A DNA stretch of 64,000 nt from CAYZJV01 sp964616275 (GTDB taxonomy: Bacteria; Spirochaetota; Spirochaetia; Sphaerochaetales; Sphaerochaetaceae), in NCBI GenBank assembly GCA_964616275.1, contig CAZTUL010000001.1, positions 7,602 through 71,601 of the forward strand, read 5' to 3'. Made by a program: the position numbers and the translations under genes. The notes beneath the pieces were generated by a model. That model was not told the origin of the DNA, made no database searches, and worked only from the letters and a program-made list of their open reading frames with translations. Below, in pieces: positions 36,121 through 44,231 of this stretch; positions within the stretch are counted from its first letter, which is position 1; each line of letters begins with the position of its first letter.

Positions 36121-37638
36121 GTGAAGTACGTTGGAGCGTTGGATCAAGGAACTACAAGCACAAGATTTATTTTATTCGATAAATCGGGAACTCCGATAGC
36201 TTCCCATCAAATTGAACATACGCAGATATTTCCTCAACCAGGATGGGTCGAACATGATCCTGATGAGATTTGGCACAATAGTGCTGACGTCATTGAACAG
36301 ACGATGAAGAAAGTGAGAGCTTCTGCTAAAGATATCGTGGGTATCGGCATTACGAATCAACGAGAAACAATCGTTGCATGGGAGCCGGAGACTGGTCGTA
36401 TTCGGCATCATGCAATTGTATGGCAGGATTTGCGCGGATCGGAGCTCATTGAACAGCTGAAGCGGCAAGTGGATGTTAAAAAGCTGCAAAAAAAATCTGG
36501 ACTCATTCCCAGTCCCTACTTTTCAGCTTCGAAAATTTCATGGATGCTCAATCATGTGGACGGTTTACGACAAGACGCTGAGAGCGGAACAGTAGTCTTT
36601 GGGACTATGGACAGCTTTCTTGTGTGGAACCTTACCGGGGGAGCGGGTAAAGGGGTAGTTGTTACCGACGTTACCAATGCTTCGCGGTATCTCCTTATGG
36701 ATATTGTCTCACTTGAGTGGGATGATTGGATGCTGGAACTTTTCAATATTCCACGGGCAAGTCTTCCACGAATTGTAAACTCGTTTGGTGAGGTGTATGG
36801 AACTACCGCAACTCAGGGACCACTCCATGGGGAAGTTCCCGTTTGTGGTATTTTAGGTGATCAACAGGCGGCTCTCTTTGGGCAAGCATGCTTTTTCTCC
36901 GGCCAAGGGAAAAATACCTATGGTACCGGATGTTTTATGTTGGTGAATACTGGAGAGACTCCCACAGTGAGCAGTCGTGGATTATTAACGACAGTCGCGT
37001 ATCGTGAGGCTGGTAAACCTGCACAGTATGCACTTGAAGGTTCCATTGCTGTTGCCGGTTCCCTTGTACAGTGGGTACGTGATAACCTAAAGATTGTGAA
37101 GAGTGCTCCTGAGGTAGATACTCTTGCAGAGTCGGTTCCCGACTGTGGCGGGGTATATATAGTACCAGCCTTTAGCGGATTGTTTGCTCCTTATTGGAGG
37201 AGTGATGCTCGAGGAGTTATTGCGGGTCTTACCGGGTATGCAACAGCTGCACACATCTGCAGAGCAGCACTTGAATCGACAGCATTTCAGACGAAGGACA
37301 TTTTCGATGCGATGGAAGCCGATTCACATGTGACCATGGAACTTCTTAAAGTCGATGGGGGGCTTACCAACAGCCGACCCCTTATGGAATTTCAGGCCGA
37401 TCTGCTCGGAATTCCAGTCATTCGTCCTCAGGTGGTTGAGACTACGGCTCTTGGTGCAGCGTATGCAGCAGGTCTATCGAGTAAATTCTGGAAATCATTT
37501 GAGGAACTTGCTGCTCATTGGAAGGAGAAGTCCCGCTGGGTCCCTGCGATGGAGGAATCGGTGAGACACGAAAAAATTTCATTCTGGAATAAAGCGGTAC
37601 AACGGACACTCGACTGGGTTCCCGAAGATGAAGTATAG
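36121..37638 (+). CDS. glpK: glycerol kinase
   Basis: Phosphorylates glycerol to glycerol-3-phosphate in the cytoplasm. The FGGY-family features are clear: ALDQGTTSTRFILFD at the N-terminus, GITNQRETIVAWE and LGDQQAALFGQ in the middle, and KVDGGLTNSRPLMEFQADLLG near the end. Length (505) is normal. The start is a GTG with GGAGGG upstream. A TATACT -10 box lies near 36081. Glycerol-3-phosphate links it to plsC and the GDPD in this window. Confidence 0.96.
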   Translation: MKYVGALDQGTTSTRFILFDKSGTPIASHQIEHTQIFPQPGWVEHDPDEIWHNSADVIEQTMKKVRASAKDIVGIGITNQRETIVAWEPETGRIRHHAIVWQDLRGSELIEQLKRQVDVKKLQKKSGLIPSPYFSASKISWMLNHVDGLRQDAESGTVVFGTMDSFLVWNLTGGAGKGVVVTDVTNASRYLLMDIVSLEWDDWMLELFNIPRASLPRIVNSFGEVYGTTATQGPLHGEVPVCGILGDQQAALFGQACFFSGQGKNTYGTGCFMLVNTGETPTVSSRGLLTTVAYREAGKPAQYALEGSIAVAGSLVQWVRDNLKIVKSAPEVDTLAESVPDCGGVYIVPAFSGLFAPYWRSDARGVIAGLTGYATAAHICRAALESTAFQTKDIFDAMEADSHVTMELLKVDGGLTNSRPLMEFQADLLGIPVIRPQVVETTALGAAYAAGLSSKFWKSFEELAAHWKEKSRWVPAMEESVRHEKISFWNKAVQRTLDWVPEDEV

Positions 37639-37671
37639 AGGATGCAGCAGTATCATGTGTAAGAGGGGTTC

Positions 37672-38487
37672 ATGTTTGTAACAGTAGTGAATACAATTTG
37701 GAGTATACTCTCACCTATCATCCAGATAGGAACATTGGCCTATGTATTCTATAGGTTCCATAAAGCCGTAGCGCAGACGAAAGCACAGCAGATTGCAAGA
37801 ATTGTGGTGGTGCTCATTGCAGTATATAGTGTATCCAGGCTTCTCCATCTGGATACATTTCTTTGGTTGTATCGATATATAACCATACCCGTTGTTATTT
37901 TCATCTGTGTGGTATACCAACCTGAGCTGCGAAGAGCCTTTACACAACTGTTCAGCGGACGAAGTAAACTGTTCAGAATGGGTTCGCAGACAACAGCAGA
38001 GCAGATTGATGTTATTCTGAATGCCTGTAATGTGCTGGTTTCGAAGAATCGTGGTGCTCTTATTGTATTTACCCGTCATCTTGGTATTAAGGGTGTTCTC
38101 GATTCAGGGACACGTATTAATGCAGATCTCTCTTCTGCTCTTATTCTTACCGTATTTGATCATGACACCCCCCTTCACGATGGTGCAATGGTAATTCAGG
38201 GTGGGAAAATAATTGCTGCTGGATGTTATTTGCCGCTGAGCGAACAGACCGATATAAAAAAGAGCTTTGGAACACGACATAGAGCTGCTCTCGGTCTTGC
38301 TGAGGAATCTGATGCGATTGTGTTGATTGTATCGGAGGAGACTGGTGCAATGAGTCTCACCTACAATGCAAATCTCTACTATGACCTGGATCCGCCAACG
38401 GTGAAAAGAATGCTCTTGGCACTATTCAGTTATCACGATATAACTCCACAGGATATGACGGAGGCACCTACCGATGAAACTGAATAA
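37672..38487 (+). CDS. cdaA: diadenylate cyclase CdaA
   Basis: Makes cyclic di-AMP, a second messenger for potassium and wall homeostasis, from two ATP at the membrane. Three hydrophobic segments (about residues 10-28, 40-58 and 68-83) precede the DisA_N domain. The catalytic motifs DGA (170-172) and RHR (202-204) are intact. It overlaps the YbbR-domain gene by 14 nt, the conserved cdaA-cdaR pairing. The ATG has an AGAGGGG site. Confidence 0.95.
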   Translation: MFVTVVNTIWSILSPIIQIGTLAYVFYRFHKAVAQTKAQQIARIVVVLIAVYSVSRLLHLDTFLWLYRYITIPVVIFICVVYQPELRRAFTQLFSGRSKLFRMGSQTTAEQIDVILNACNVLVSKNRGALIVFTRHLGIKGVLDSGTRINADLSSALILTVFDHDTPLHDGAMVIQGGKIIAAGCYLPLSEQTDIKKSFGTRHRAALGLAEESDAIVLIVSEETGAMSLTYNANLYYDLDPPTVKRMLLALFSYHDITPQDMTEAPTDETE

Positions 38488-38917
38488 TCTGTGGAGAACG
38501 ATACTTGAAGACTGGCCAATCAAAGTCATCTCGCTCCTTTTGGCAACGAGCCTTTATCTTGTAATAAATTACGCAACACTCGACAATCGGAGAGTGGAAA
38601 TTCCATTACAGGTGAAGATTCCTGTTGGGTATGAAGCAACGAGCACAATTCCCGATTCGGTAATGCTTCATATTAAAGCAGAGGAACGTTTCATTGGAAT
38701 GATCAACTCTTCTGCAATTACTGCGGTTGCAGATTTTTCTACCATTACTTCTGAGGGAGTCGCCACAGTTCCCATTCTCATACACGCAGAGGCCTCATTT
38801 ATAGACATTCAGGTGTCACTCTCCACAGACCCGGAAACCATAAAGGTCTTCTTCAGAAAGACTGAACGGTTGCAGGAGGATTCGGAGAACCAGATATCAG
38901 GTGGTATAGATTTGTGA
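38474..38917 (+). CDS. YbbR-domain protein (CdaR-like), single domain
   Basis: A 147-residue membrane-anchored protein with one N-terminal helix (about residues 17-33) and a single YbbR domain outside the membrane (IPLQVKIPVGYEATSTIPDSV). Firmicute CdaR has several such domains; this short form resembles those in spirochaetes. It overlaps both neighbours, and its likely role is to modulate CdaA. Confidence 0.8.
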   Translation: MKLNNLWRTILEDWPIKVISLLLATSLYLVINYATLDNRRVEIPLQVKIPVGYEATSTIPDSVMLHIKAEERFIGMINSSAITAVADFSTITSEGVATVPILIHAEASFIDIQVSLSTDPETIKVFFRKTERLQEDSENQISGGIDL

Positions 38918-39038
38918 TGAACATACACATGAGAGGTATTGGAGTAGACGCTGTAGCGATAGAGCGAATGGATATACAGCGGATGGGTATGCATGTGGTA
39001 ACTCGACTATTTCATCCCGATGAAGTTGCAGAGGTTCT
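38917..39038 (+). CDS. acpS: holo-ACP synthase, 3' part lost in an assembly gap
   Basis: The visible 40 codons show the AcpS start RGIGVDAVAIERM followed by LFHPDEVAEV. AcpS moves phosphopantetheine from CoA to acyl carrier protein. The family is about 120 residues long, so two thirds of the gene fall in the N gap. The ATG at 38917 overlaps the YbbR stop. An ATG at 38929 aligns better with the family start and is the alternative. Confidence 0.75.
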
Positions 39039-39138
39039 NNNNNNNNNNNNNNNNNNNNNNNNNNNNNNNNNNNNNNNNNNNNNNNNNNNNNNNNNNNNNN
39101 NNNNNNNNNNNNNNNNNNNNNNNNNNNNNNNNNNNNNN
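39039..39138. other. scaffold gap (100 N)
   Basis: Exactly 100 N. It joins acpS and truA into one false reading frame. About 80 missing AcpS residues imply a real gap nearer 240 bp, unless acpS is shortened. Confidence 0.98.
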
Positions 39139-39942
39139 TCTGATTGGAGAAGACCGACAGAATTTCCCATCATAGAGGGACATCGACGCATACGATTGTT
39201 AATCAGTTACGATGGAGTTCACTATTCGGGGTGGCAGCGGCAAAAATCGGCACGGAGTGTTCAAGAGGAAATTGAACGTGCCTTCTATGCTGTAATCAAG
39301 GAACATGTTCGCGTACAAGGTTCTGGTAGAACAGATGCCAAAGTACATGCTCGGGGCCAGGTAGCCCATGTTGACATTAAGAATCAGAGTGTACCAGCAC
39401 AAAAATTCTCGCTTGCACTTAATACAAACCTCCCTCAGGATGTGAGAATCATTGAAAGCAGTGAAGAGAGCGAGCACTTTCATGCTCGTTTTACTTCAAT
39501 TTGTCGCGAGTATCGCTATTATATAAAGGAGTTCTCATCGATTACTCCATTTGATCGAAATCGAGTTTGTCGCATAAAGAAATTTCCTCCCATCGATCTA
39601 CTTAATTCGTATGCGGCATGTCTTGTTGGAACACACGATTTTTCAACATTCGGAGCCGCTGCAGATCAAAGTGAATCAAAAGTCCGAGACCTGTACACCA
39701 GTCATTTTAGTTTTGAGCCCTCGCAGTGGGGTGGAGATTTTCTGGTATATACGGTCAGCGGGAATGCTTTCCTCATGCATCAGGTTCGCTCGATGGTAGG
39801 AACTATGTTACAATTGGGAGAGACTCAGGAACCATCGGAGGAATTTATGCGTCGGTTGAATGCGAAAGATCGCACACAAGCTGGGAGAACAGCTCCACCG
39901 GATGGATTATTTCTCTATAGGATTGATTATGACCCATCGTGA
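39139..39942 (+). CDS. truA: tRNA pseudouridine synthase A, 5' end in the gap
   Basis: Makes pseudouridine at positions 38-40 of tRNA anticodon arms. The catalytic aspartate is in GSGRTDAKVHARGQVAH. LLISYDGVHYSGWQ is the usual N-terminal strand and GNAFLMHQVRSMVGTML the C-terminal motif. Nearly all of the about 265-residue family length is present, so only the start codon and a few residues are missing. It overlaps the uracil-DNA glycosylase gene by 14 nt. Confidence 0.93.
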   Translation, partial: SDWRRPTEFPIIEGHRRIRLLISYDGVHYSGWQRQKSARSVQEEIERAFYAVIKEHVRVQGSGRTDAKVHARGQVAHVDIKNQSVPAQKFSLALNTNLPQDVRIIESSEESEHFHARFTSICREYRYYIKEFSSITPFDRNRVCRIKKFPPIDLLNSYAACLVGTHDFSTFGAAADQSESKVRDLYTSHFSFEPSQWGGDFLVYTVSGNAFLMHQVRSMVGTMLQLGETQEPSEEFMRRLNAKDRTQAGRTAPPDGLFLYRIDYDPS

Positions 39943-40696
39943 CAGAGATGCTGAACGGCGTAGTGCGGCATATGTATTAGAGAAGACATGGAACCTCTTT
40001 GATGAAGTTGAACAGTATGTACAGGGTGCAGACACTGTTGAGCAGACTGAGAGACCGGACTTTGCGCAACGAGCCAAAGATCTTATCCCAGACTCGCAGA
40101 GAGAAACGGAGATTCTCCTCGAACGTTCTACACTCTCTCAGGTAAGTGAACTTGTGCAGACCTGTACCCGATGTCCTCTCGGAAGTACACGAACGTGTGC
40201 GGTTCCCGGTGAGGGAGTAACTAATGCTCGGCTCATGATAGTGGGTGAGGGGCCAGGAGCTGAGGAGGATGCCTCTGGAAGACCGTTTGTAGGTCGTGCC
40301 GGTGTATATCTTGATTCTTGGTTGAAAGCAATTAATCTGTCACGAGAAACAAACACCTATATCGCTAACATTGTAAAATGCAGACCGCCAAGTAACCGAA
40401 ATCCGTTACCAGAGGAGATACAATCGTGTCTTCCGTATCTTAAAAGACAGATAGCGTTGGTTAAACCGGATGCAATTCTCTGTGTTGGAAAAGTTGCTGC
40501 CCATGCGTTACTGGATCGAAGTGATGCACTTCGAGCGATGCGGTCTACCGTTCACCGATTTCAAGGTATTCCTGTACTGGTTACTTATCACCCGGCAGCT
40601 GTTTTACGGAATATGGAGCTCAGAGCATCGGTTTGGGAAGATTTACAGCGGGTAGCACAACTAATAGATATGCCAGTCCACACTACAAGGAGATAG
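39929..40696 (+). CDS. udg: uracil-DNA glycosylase, family 4 (Fe-S)
   Basis: Removes uracil from DNA. A 70-residue N-terminal extension precedes the catalytic domain. The four [4Fe-4S] cysteines are Cys79 and Cys82 (TCTRCPLG), Cys151 (KCRPPSNRNP) and Cys167. The active-site loop is GEGPGAEED, and the second motif TYHPAAVLR holds the conserved histidine. The ATG at 39929 lies inside the end of truA; an upstream in-frame ATG would run deeper into truA and is less likely. Confidence 0.9.
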   Translation: MTHRDRDAERRSAAYVLEKTWNLFDEVEQYVQGADTVEQTERPDFAQRAKDLIPDSQRETEILLERSTLSQVSELVQTCTRCPLGSTRTCAVPGEGVTNARLMIVGEGPGAEEDASGRPFVGRAGVYLDSWLKAINLSRETNTYIANIVKCRPPSNRNPLPEEIQSCLPYLKRQIALVKPDAILCVGKVAAHALLDRSDALRAMRSTVHRFQGIPVLVTYHPAAVLRNMELRASVWEDLQRVAQLIDMPVHTTRR

Positions 40697-40699
40697 GGA

Positions 40700-42676
40700 A
40701 TGTACGCCCAGGTTGTATGTAACAACCCCTTAGAGCAGCGGTTCGTATACCAGATTCCCGAAAACCTGACTTGTGCGGTTGGAATGCGAGTAATTGTCCC
40801 CTTTGGCAATAGAGAAATAACAGCGTACGTGGTCGCTGTTGACGATACCGTTGGCGAAACTTCATTCACTATAAAAGAGATTAAACGAGTCATAGACTCT
40901 GAAGCTCTCTATGGAGAGCAAGAGATTGAGCTTGCTCAATGGATGTCACGTTTCTATGTATGCAGTGAAGGGGAAGCTCTAGCAAGTATGATACCTAGTG
41001 GTAGACGCGATGTGGAACCACCTTCCATGCCGGTAGATGAGGATTCTCTATTGGTTTCAACTCACCAGCTTTCAGAAGATCAGCAGGAGGCAATTACAGG
41101 GATACTTTCCAGTGAAAAGCCTGTTCACTACCTCTATGGAGTTACCGGCTCGGGTAAGAGTGAAGTGTTTCTTAGAGTTGCTGAGGAGATTATTCGTACA
41201 GGCAGGCAGGTAATCTATCTTGTACCCGAGATTACCCTGACTCATCAATTGGCACAGCAGGTTTCACAGCGATTTGAGAATCGTGTCGCAATACTCCATT
41301 CTGGAATAACTCCCTCCCAGCGGCTTACCGCATGGCGTAGGATGAAGCGTGGAGAGGTTCAGATGGCAATTGGTGCTAGAAGTGCTGTTTTCGCTCCATT
41401 TGAAAAACTGGGACTTATAATCATTGATGAAGAACATGAAAATTCCTATAAGGCAGGTAATGTACCACGGTATCATGCCCGACAGGTTGCCCAGAAGCGG
41501 ATAGCACAGCACGAGGCACTTCTTATTATGGGAAGTGCAACACCCTCATTAGAGGCCTGGCATATGATGGAAGAGGGGTATGTAGTTCGTCACCGATTAG
41601 ATAATCGAGTAGCAGGTGGAGTTCCTCCAAAAGTGGCTGTAGTAAATATGCTTGCTGAGAAACGATTGCTTTCGCGAGTGCTGATAGACGAAATGCAGAA
41701 AACGCTTGCGAAAAAGCGGCAGATAATCCTCTTTCTCAATAGGAGAGGGTATGCTCACTTTTTCCATTGTAATTCATGTGGTTATGAGATGAGTTGTCCC
41801 CATTGCAGTGTCTCTCTTACCTATCACAAAAAAGAGGAGCGGATGGTATGTCACTATTGTGGGTATTCACGTGCACCAATTTCGGTGTGCCCGTCTTGTA
41901 ATTCGGTTGATGTCGGTTACGGCACCTTCGGCACTGAAATGGTAGAGAAAGAGGTGCGTGCGCGGTTCCCCGATGCTGTATTATCTCGGCTCGATACCGA
42001 TACCATAAAGGATAAATCAACTATCGGAACCATGCTTTCTGCTTTTAAGGCGGGTGAAATCGATATTCTCTTAGGCACGCAGATGGTCGCTAAAGGATTA
42101 AATTTCCCTCTCGTCGATCTTGTCGGCATTGTTCTTGCCGATAGTGCTCTCAATTTGCCCGATTTTCGTGCACAGGAGAGAACTTTCTCGCTCATTGTGC
42201 AAGTGAGTGGAAGAGCCGGGCGGTATAATTCAGCAGGAAAAGTCGTGGTACAGACCTATCATCCTGAGAACAATGCAATCCGACTTGCATCGATCAATGC
42301 TCTGGAGGAATTTTATGCACAGGAGCTTGATGTGCGACGAGAAACAGCCTTTCCTCCCCATACTCGGCTGGTAAACTTTGTGATTCGGGGGCGAAATAAA
42401 GAGCGAGTCTCTCGAGAGATGGAGTCCGTTCGAAGCCTCGTTGATCATCTGCTGAAGACTATGGAGCAGTCTGTTCTTCTCTCAGAGATTCCAAATATTC
42501 TTGGAGTAGCTCCTTGTCCATTGGAAAAGATTGCAGGTAATTGGAGACACCATTTGGTATTACGTGGGAATTCAGCTTTCCGTGTGGTGCAGATAGCTCA
42601 AGCAGTACGGCAACAGTATACAGCTCCGTCAGGTATCTATCTGGAAATTGACATAGATCCATTGCAGATGCTCTAA
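40700..42676 (+). CDS. priA: primosomal replication helicase PriA
   Basis: Restarts stalled replication forks. The 3'-DNA-binding domain at the N-terminus is followed by Walker A VTGSGKSEVF and the DEEH box in IIIDEEHENSY. Two zinc-binding sets follow: CNSCGYEMSCPHC and CHYCGYSRAPISVCPSC. Helicase motifs end with VSGRAGR. Length (658) is slightly short but complete. AAGGAG precedes the ATG, 3 nt after the glycosylase gene. Confidence 0.95.
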   Translation: MYAQVVCNNPLEQRFVYQIPENLTCAVGMRVIVPFGNREITAYVVAVDDTVGETSFTIKEIKRVIDSEALYGEQEIELAQWMSRFYVCSEGEALASMIPSGRRDVEPPSMPVDEDSLLVSTHQLSEDQQEAITGILSSEKPVHYLYGVTGSGKSEVFLRVAEEIIRTGRQVIYLVPEITLTHQLAQQVSQRFENRVAILHSGITPSQRLTAWRRMKRGEVQMAIGARSAVFAPFEKLGLIIIDEEHENSYKAGNVPRYHARQVAQKRIAQHEALLIMGSATPSLEAWHMMEEGYVVRHRLDNRVAGGVPPKVAVVNMLAEKRLLSRVLIDEMQKTLAKKRQIILFLNRRGYAHFFHCNSCGYEMSCPHCSVSLTYHKKEERMVCHYCGYSRAPISVCPSCNSVDVGYGTFGTEMVEKEVRARFPDAVLSRLDTDTIKDKSTIGTMLSAFKAGEIDILLGTQMVAKGLNFPLVDLVGIVLADSALNLPDFRAQERTFSLIVQVSGRAGRYNSAGKVVVQTYHPENNAIRLASINALEEFYAQELDVRRETAFPPHTRLVNFVIRGRNKERVSREMESVRSLVDHLLKTMEQSVLLSEIPNILGVAPCPLEKIAGNWRHHLVLRGNSAFRVVQIAQAVRQQYTAPSGIYLEIDIDPLQML

Positions 42677-42715
42677 ACATTGACGGTTACTGATGTTTAC
42701 CGGTATTATGAAACC

Positions 42716-43240
42716 ATGTTAGACGTCTATACATTAGGTGAAGAAGTATTACGAGAAAAAGCGGAACGCGTAACCGTTTTCGATAACGCACTAGCCCTGC
42801 TGGTCGATGCTATGTTTGAAACCATGACTGAATCGGATGGTATTGGATTAGCAGCTCCTCAGGTTGGTGTCCCGAGCCGGCTCTTTGTTGTAGATACAAG
42901 ACGCCCAGGCGAGCGGAAAGTGTTTATTAACCCCGAGATAATTGAAACAAGCCAAGAGCAGGGAATGTACGAAGAGGGGTGTCTGAGCATTCCTGGCATG
43001 TATTATGATATTGTTCGACCATTAGCCGTTACTGTTCAGGCTCAAGACCTTGATGGGAAAGCATTTATTACACGGGCTGATGGGTTGCTGGCTCGAGTGA
43101 TTCAGCATGAAAACGATCATCTCAACGGGGTGCTTTTCATAGACCGTATGGACGAAGAGGCGCGGCAGAAACTGGTAGAAGCATACGAAAAACGGCAGAA
43201 GAGACAGAAGCACCAAAAACTTCGAAACACTCGTGTGTAA
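42716..43240 (+). CDS. def: peptide deformylase
   Basis: Removes the N-formyl group from new proteins. Motifs 1-3 are intact: GIGLAAPQVG, EEGCLSIPG with Cys89, and HENDH with His131, Glu132 and His135 as metal ligands and base. The 174 residues fit the family best from the ATG at 42716 (LDVYTLGEEVLREKA), not from a TTG 36 nt earlier. It is paired with fmt, which adds the formyl group it removes. Confidence 0.93.
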   Translation: MLDVYTLGEEVLREKAERVTVFDNALALLVDAMFETMTESDGIGLAAPQVGVPSRLFVVDTRRPGERKVFINPEIIETSQEQGMYEEGCLSIPGMYYDIVRPLAVTVQAQDLDGKAFITRADGLLARVIQHENDHLNGVLFIDRMDEEARQKLVEAYEKRQKRQKHQKLRNTRV

Positions 43241-43253
43241 AACGGAGGTTGCC

Positions 43254-44231
43254 ATGAATAGTGCTCAGTTACGGATTCTATTTGCCGGTAACCCTTCTAT
43301 CGCCGTTCCAGCACTTGTTGAGCTGGCGAAACATGCTGCCATTGTTGGTGTGCTTACCAATCCGGACAGACCGGTAGGGAGGGGTCGGCATCTTGAACCG
43401 CCACCAGTAAAAGCTGCTGCCGAACAATTGGGACTGCCGGTTCTCCAATATGACCGGTTAGGGCGTGATGCCCGAGAAAGAGCTTCAGAGTTACAACCTA
43501 ACTTTTTGGTCTCTTTTGCCTGTGGTCATTATTTCGGACCAAAATTTTTGTCGCTATTCTCTCAGGGAGCCATAAATATTCACCCCTCATTACTTCCGAA
43601 ATATCGCGGAAGTGCTCCACTTCAGTTCGCCATTATTCATGGTGAAAAAATTACTGGAATCAGCATACAGAGGATTGTTGAGACCATTGATAGTGGAGAT
43701 GTCTTAGCTGCTGAAGCTATTGAGCTTGAAGGAACGGAAACTACCGAACAACTTGAAGCAATAGTGGCTCCAAAGGCGGCATCTCTCATTGTTCGTACCA
43801 TCACACAGCTAAGTTCCGGCTCATTAGTTGAGCAGCATCAGAATGAACAGGATGCAACATACACGCGACTACTGACAAAATCTGATGGTACGATTGACTG
43901 GAGTGAGCGTGTACAGGATATTCATGGTAAAGTTCGTGCATTCCTTCCCTGGCCGAAAGCGAGTACCTCCTTTCACGGTAAGTTGCTGCACATAACAGGA
44001 GTATATGGTTCAGTATTTTCTGTTCCTCACGAACCATTGGAAGAGAACGCAGCTCCAGGGACCGTGATTAAGGTAGTAAAAAAACGGGGATTGGCTGTTG
44101 CCTGTGGCGATGGGATTCTCTACGTCACCCGCGTGCAGCTTGCTCAGAAAAAAGAGATGGATTGTTTCTCTTTTGTGAATGGGAATCCTGAAATTGTAGG
44201 TTCCGTTCTGGGTAGCGAAAATGAAGAGTAG
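43254..44231 (+). CDS. fmt: methionyl-tRNA formyltransferase
   Basis: Formylates initiator Met-tRNA using 10-formyl-tetrahydrofolate. The formyltransferase motif NIHPSLLPKYRGSAP and the catalytic aspartate in ETIDSGDVL are present, and a C-terminal tRNA-binding domain completes 325 residues. The ATG at 43254 has GGAGG 6 nt upstream. The stop overlaps the patatin gene by 11 nt. Confidence 0.95.
   Translation: MNSAQLRILFAGNPSIAVPALVELAKHAAIVGVLTNPDRPVGRGRHLEPPPVKAAAEQLGLPVLQYDRLGRDARERASELQPNFLVSFACGHYFGPKFLSLFSQGAINIHPSLLPKYRGSAPLQFAIIHGEKITGISIQRIVETIDSGDVLAAEAIELEGTETTEQLEAIVAPKAASLIVRTITQLSSGSLVEQHQNEQDATYTRLLTKSDGTIDWSERVQDIHGKVRAFLPWPKASTSFHGKLLHITGVYGSVFSVPHEPLEENAAPGTVIKVVKKRGLAVACGDGILYVTRVQLAQKKEMDCFSFVNGNPEIVGSVLGSENEE

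Noticed and set aside
38914..39942. A single AcpS-TruA fusion protein
   Set aside because: The frame is continuous only through 100 placeholder N bases; the two ends belong to different families and AcpS is incomplete.
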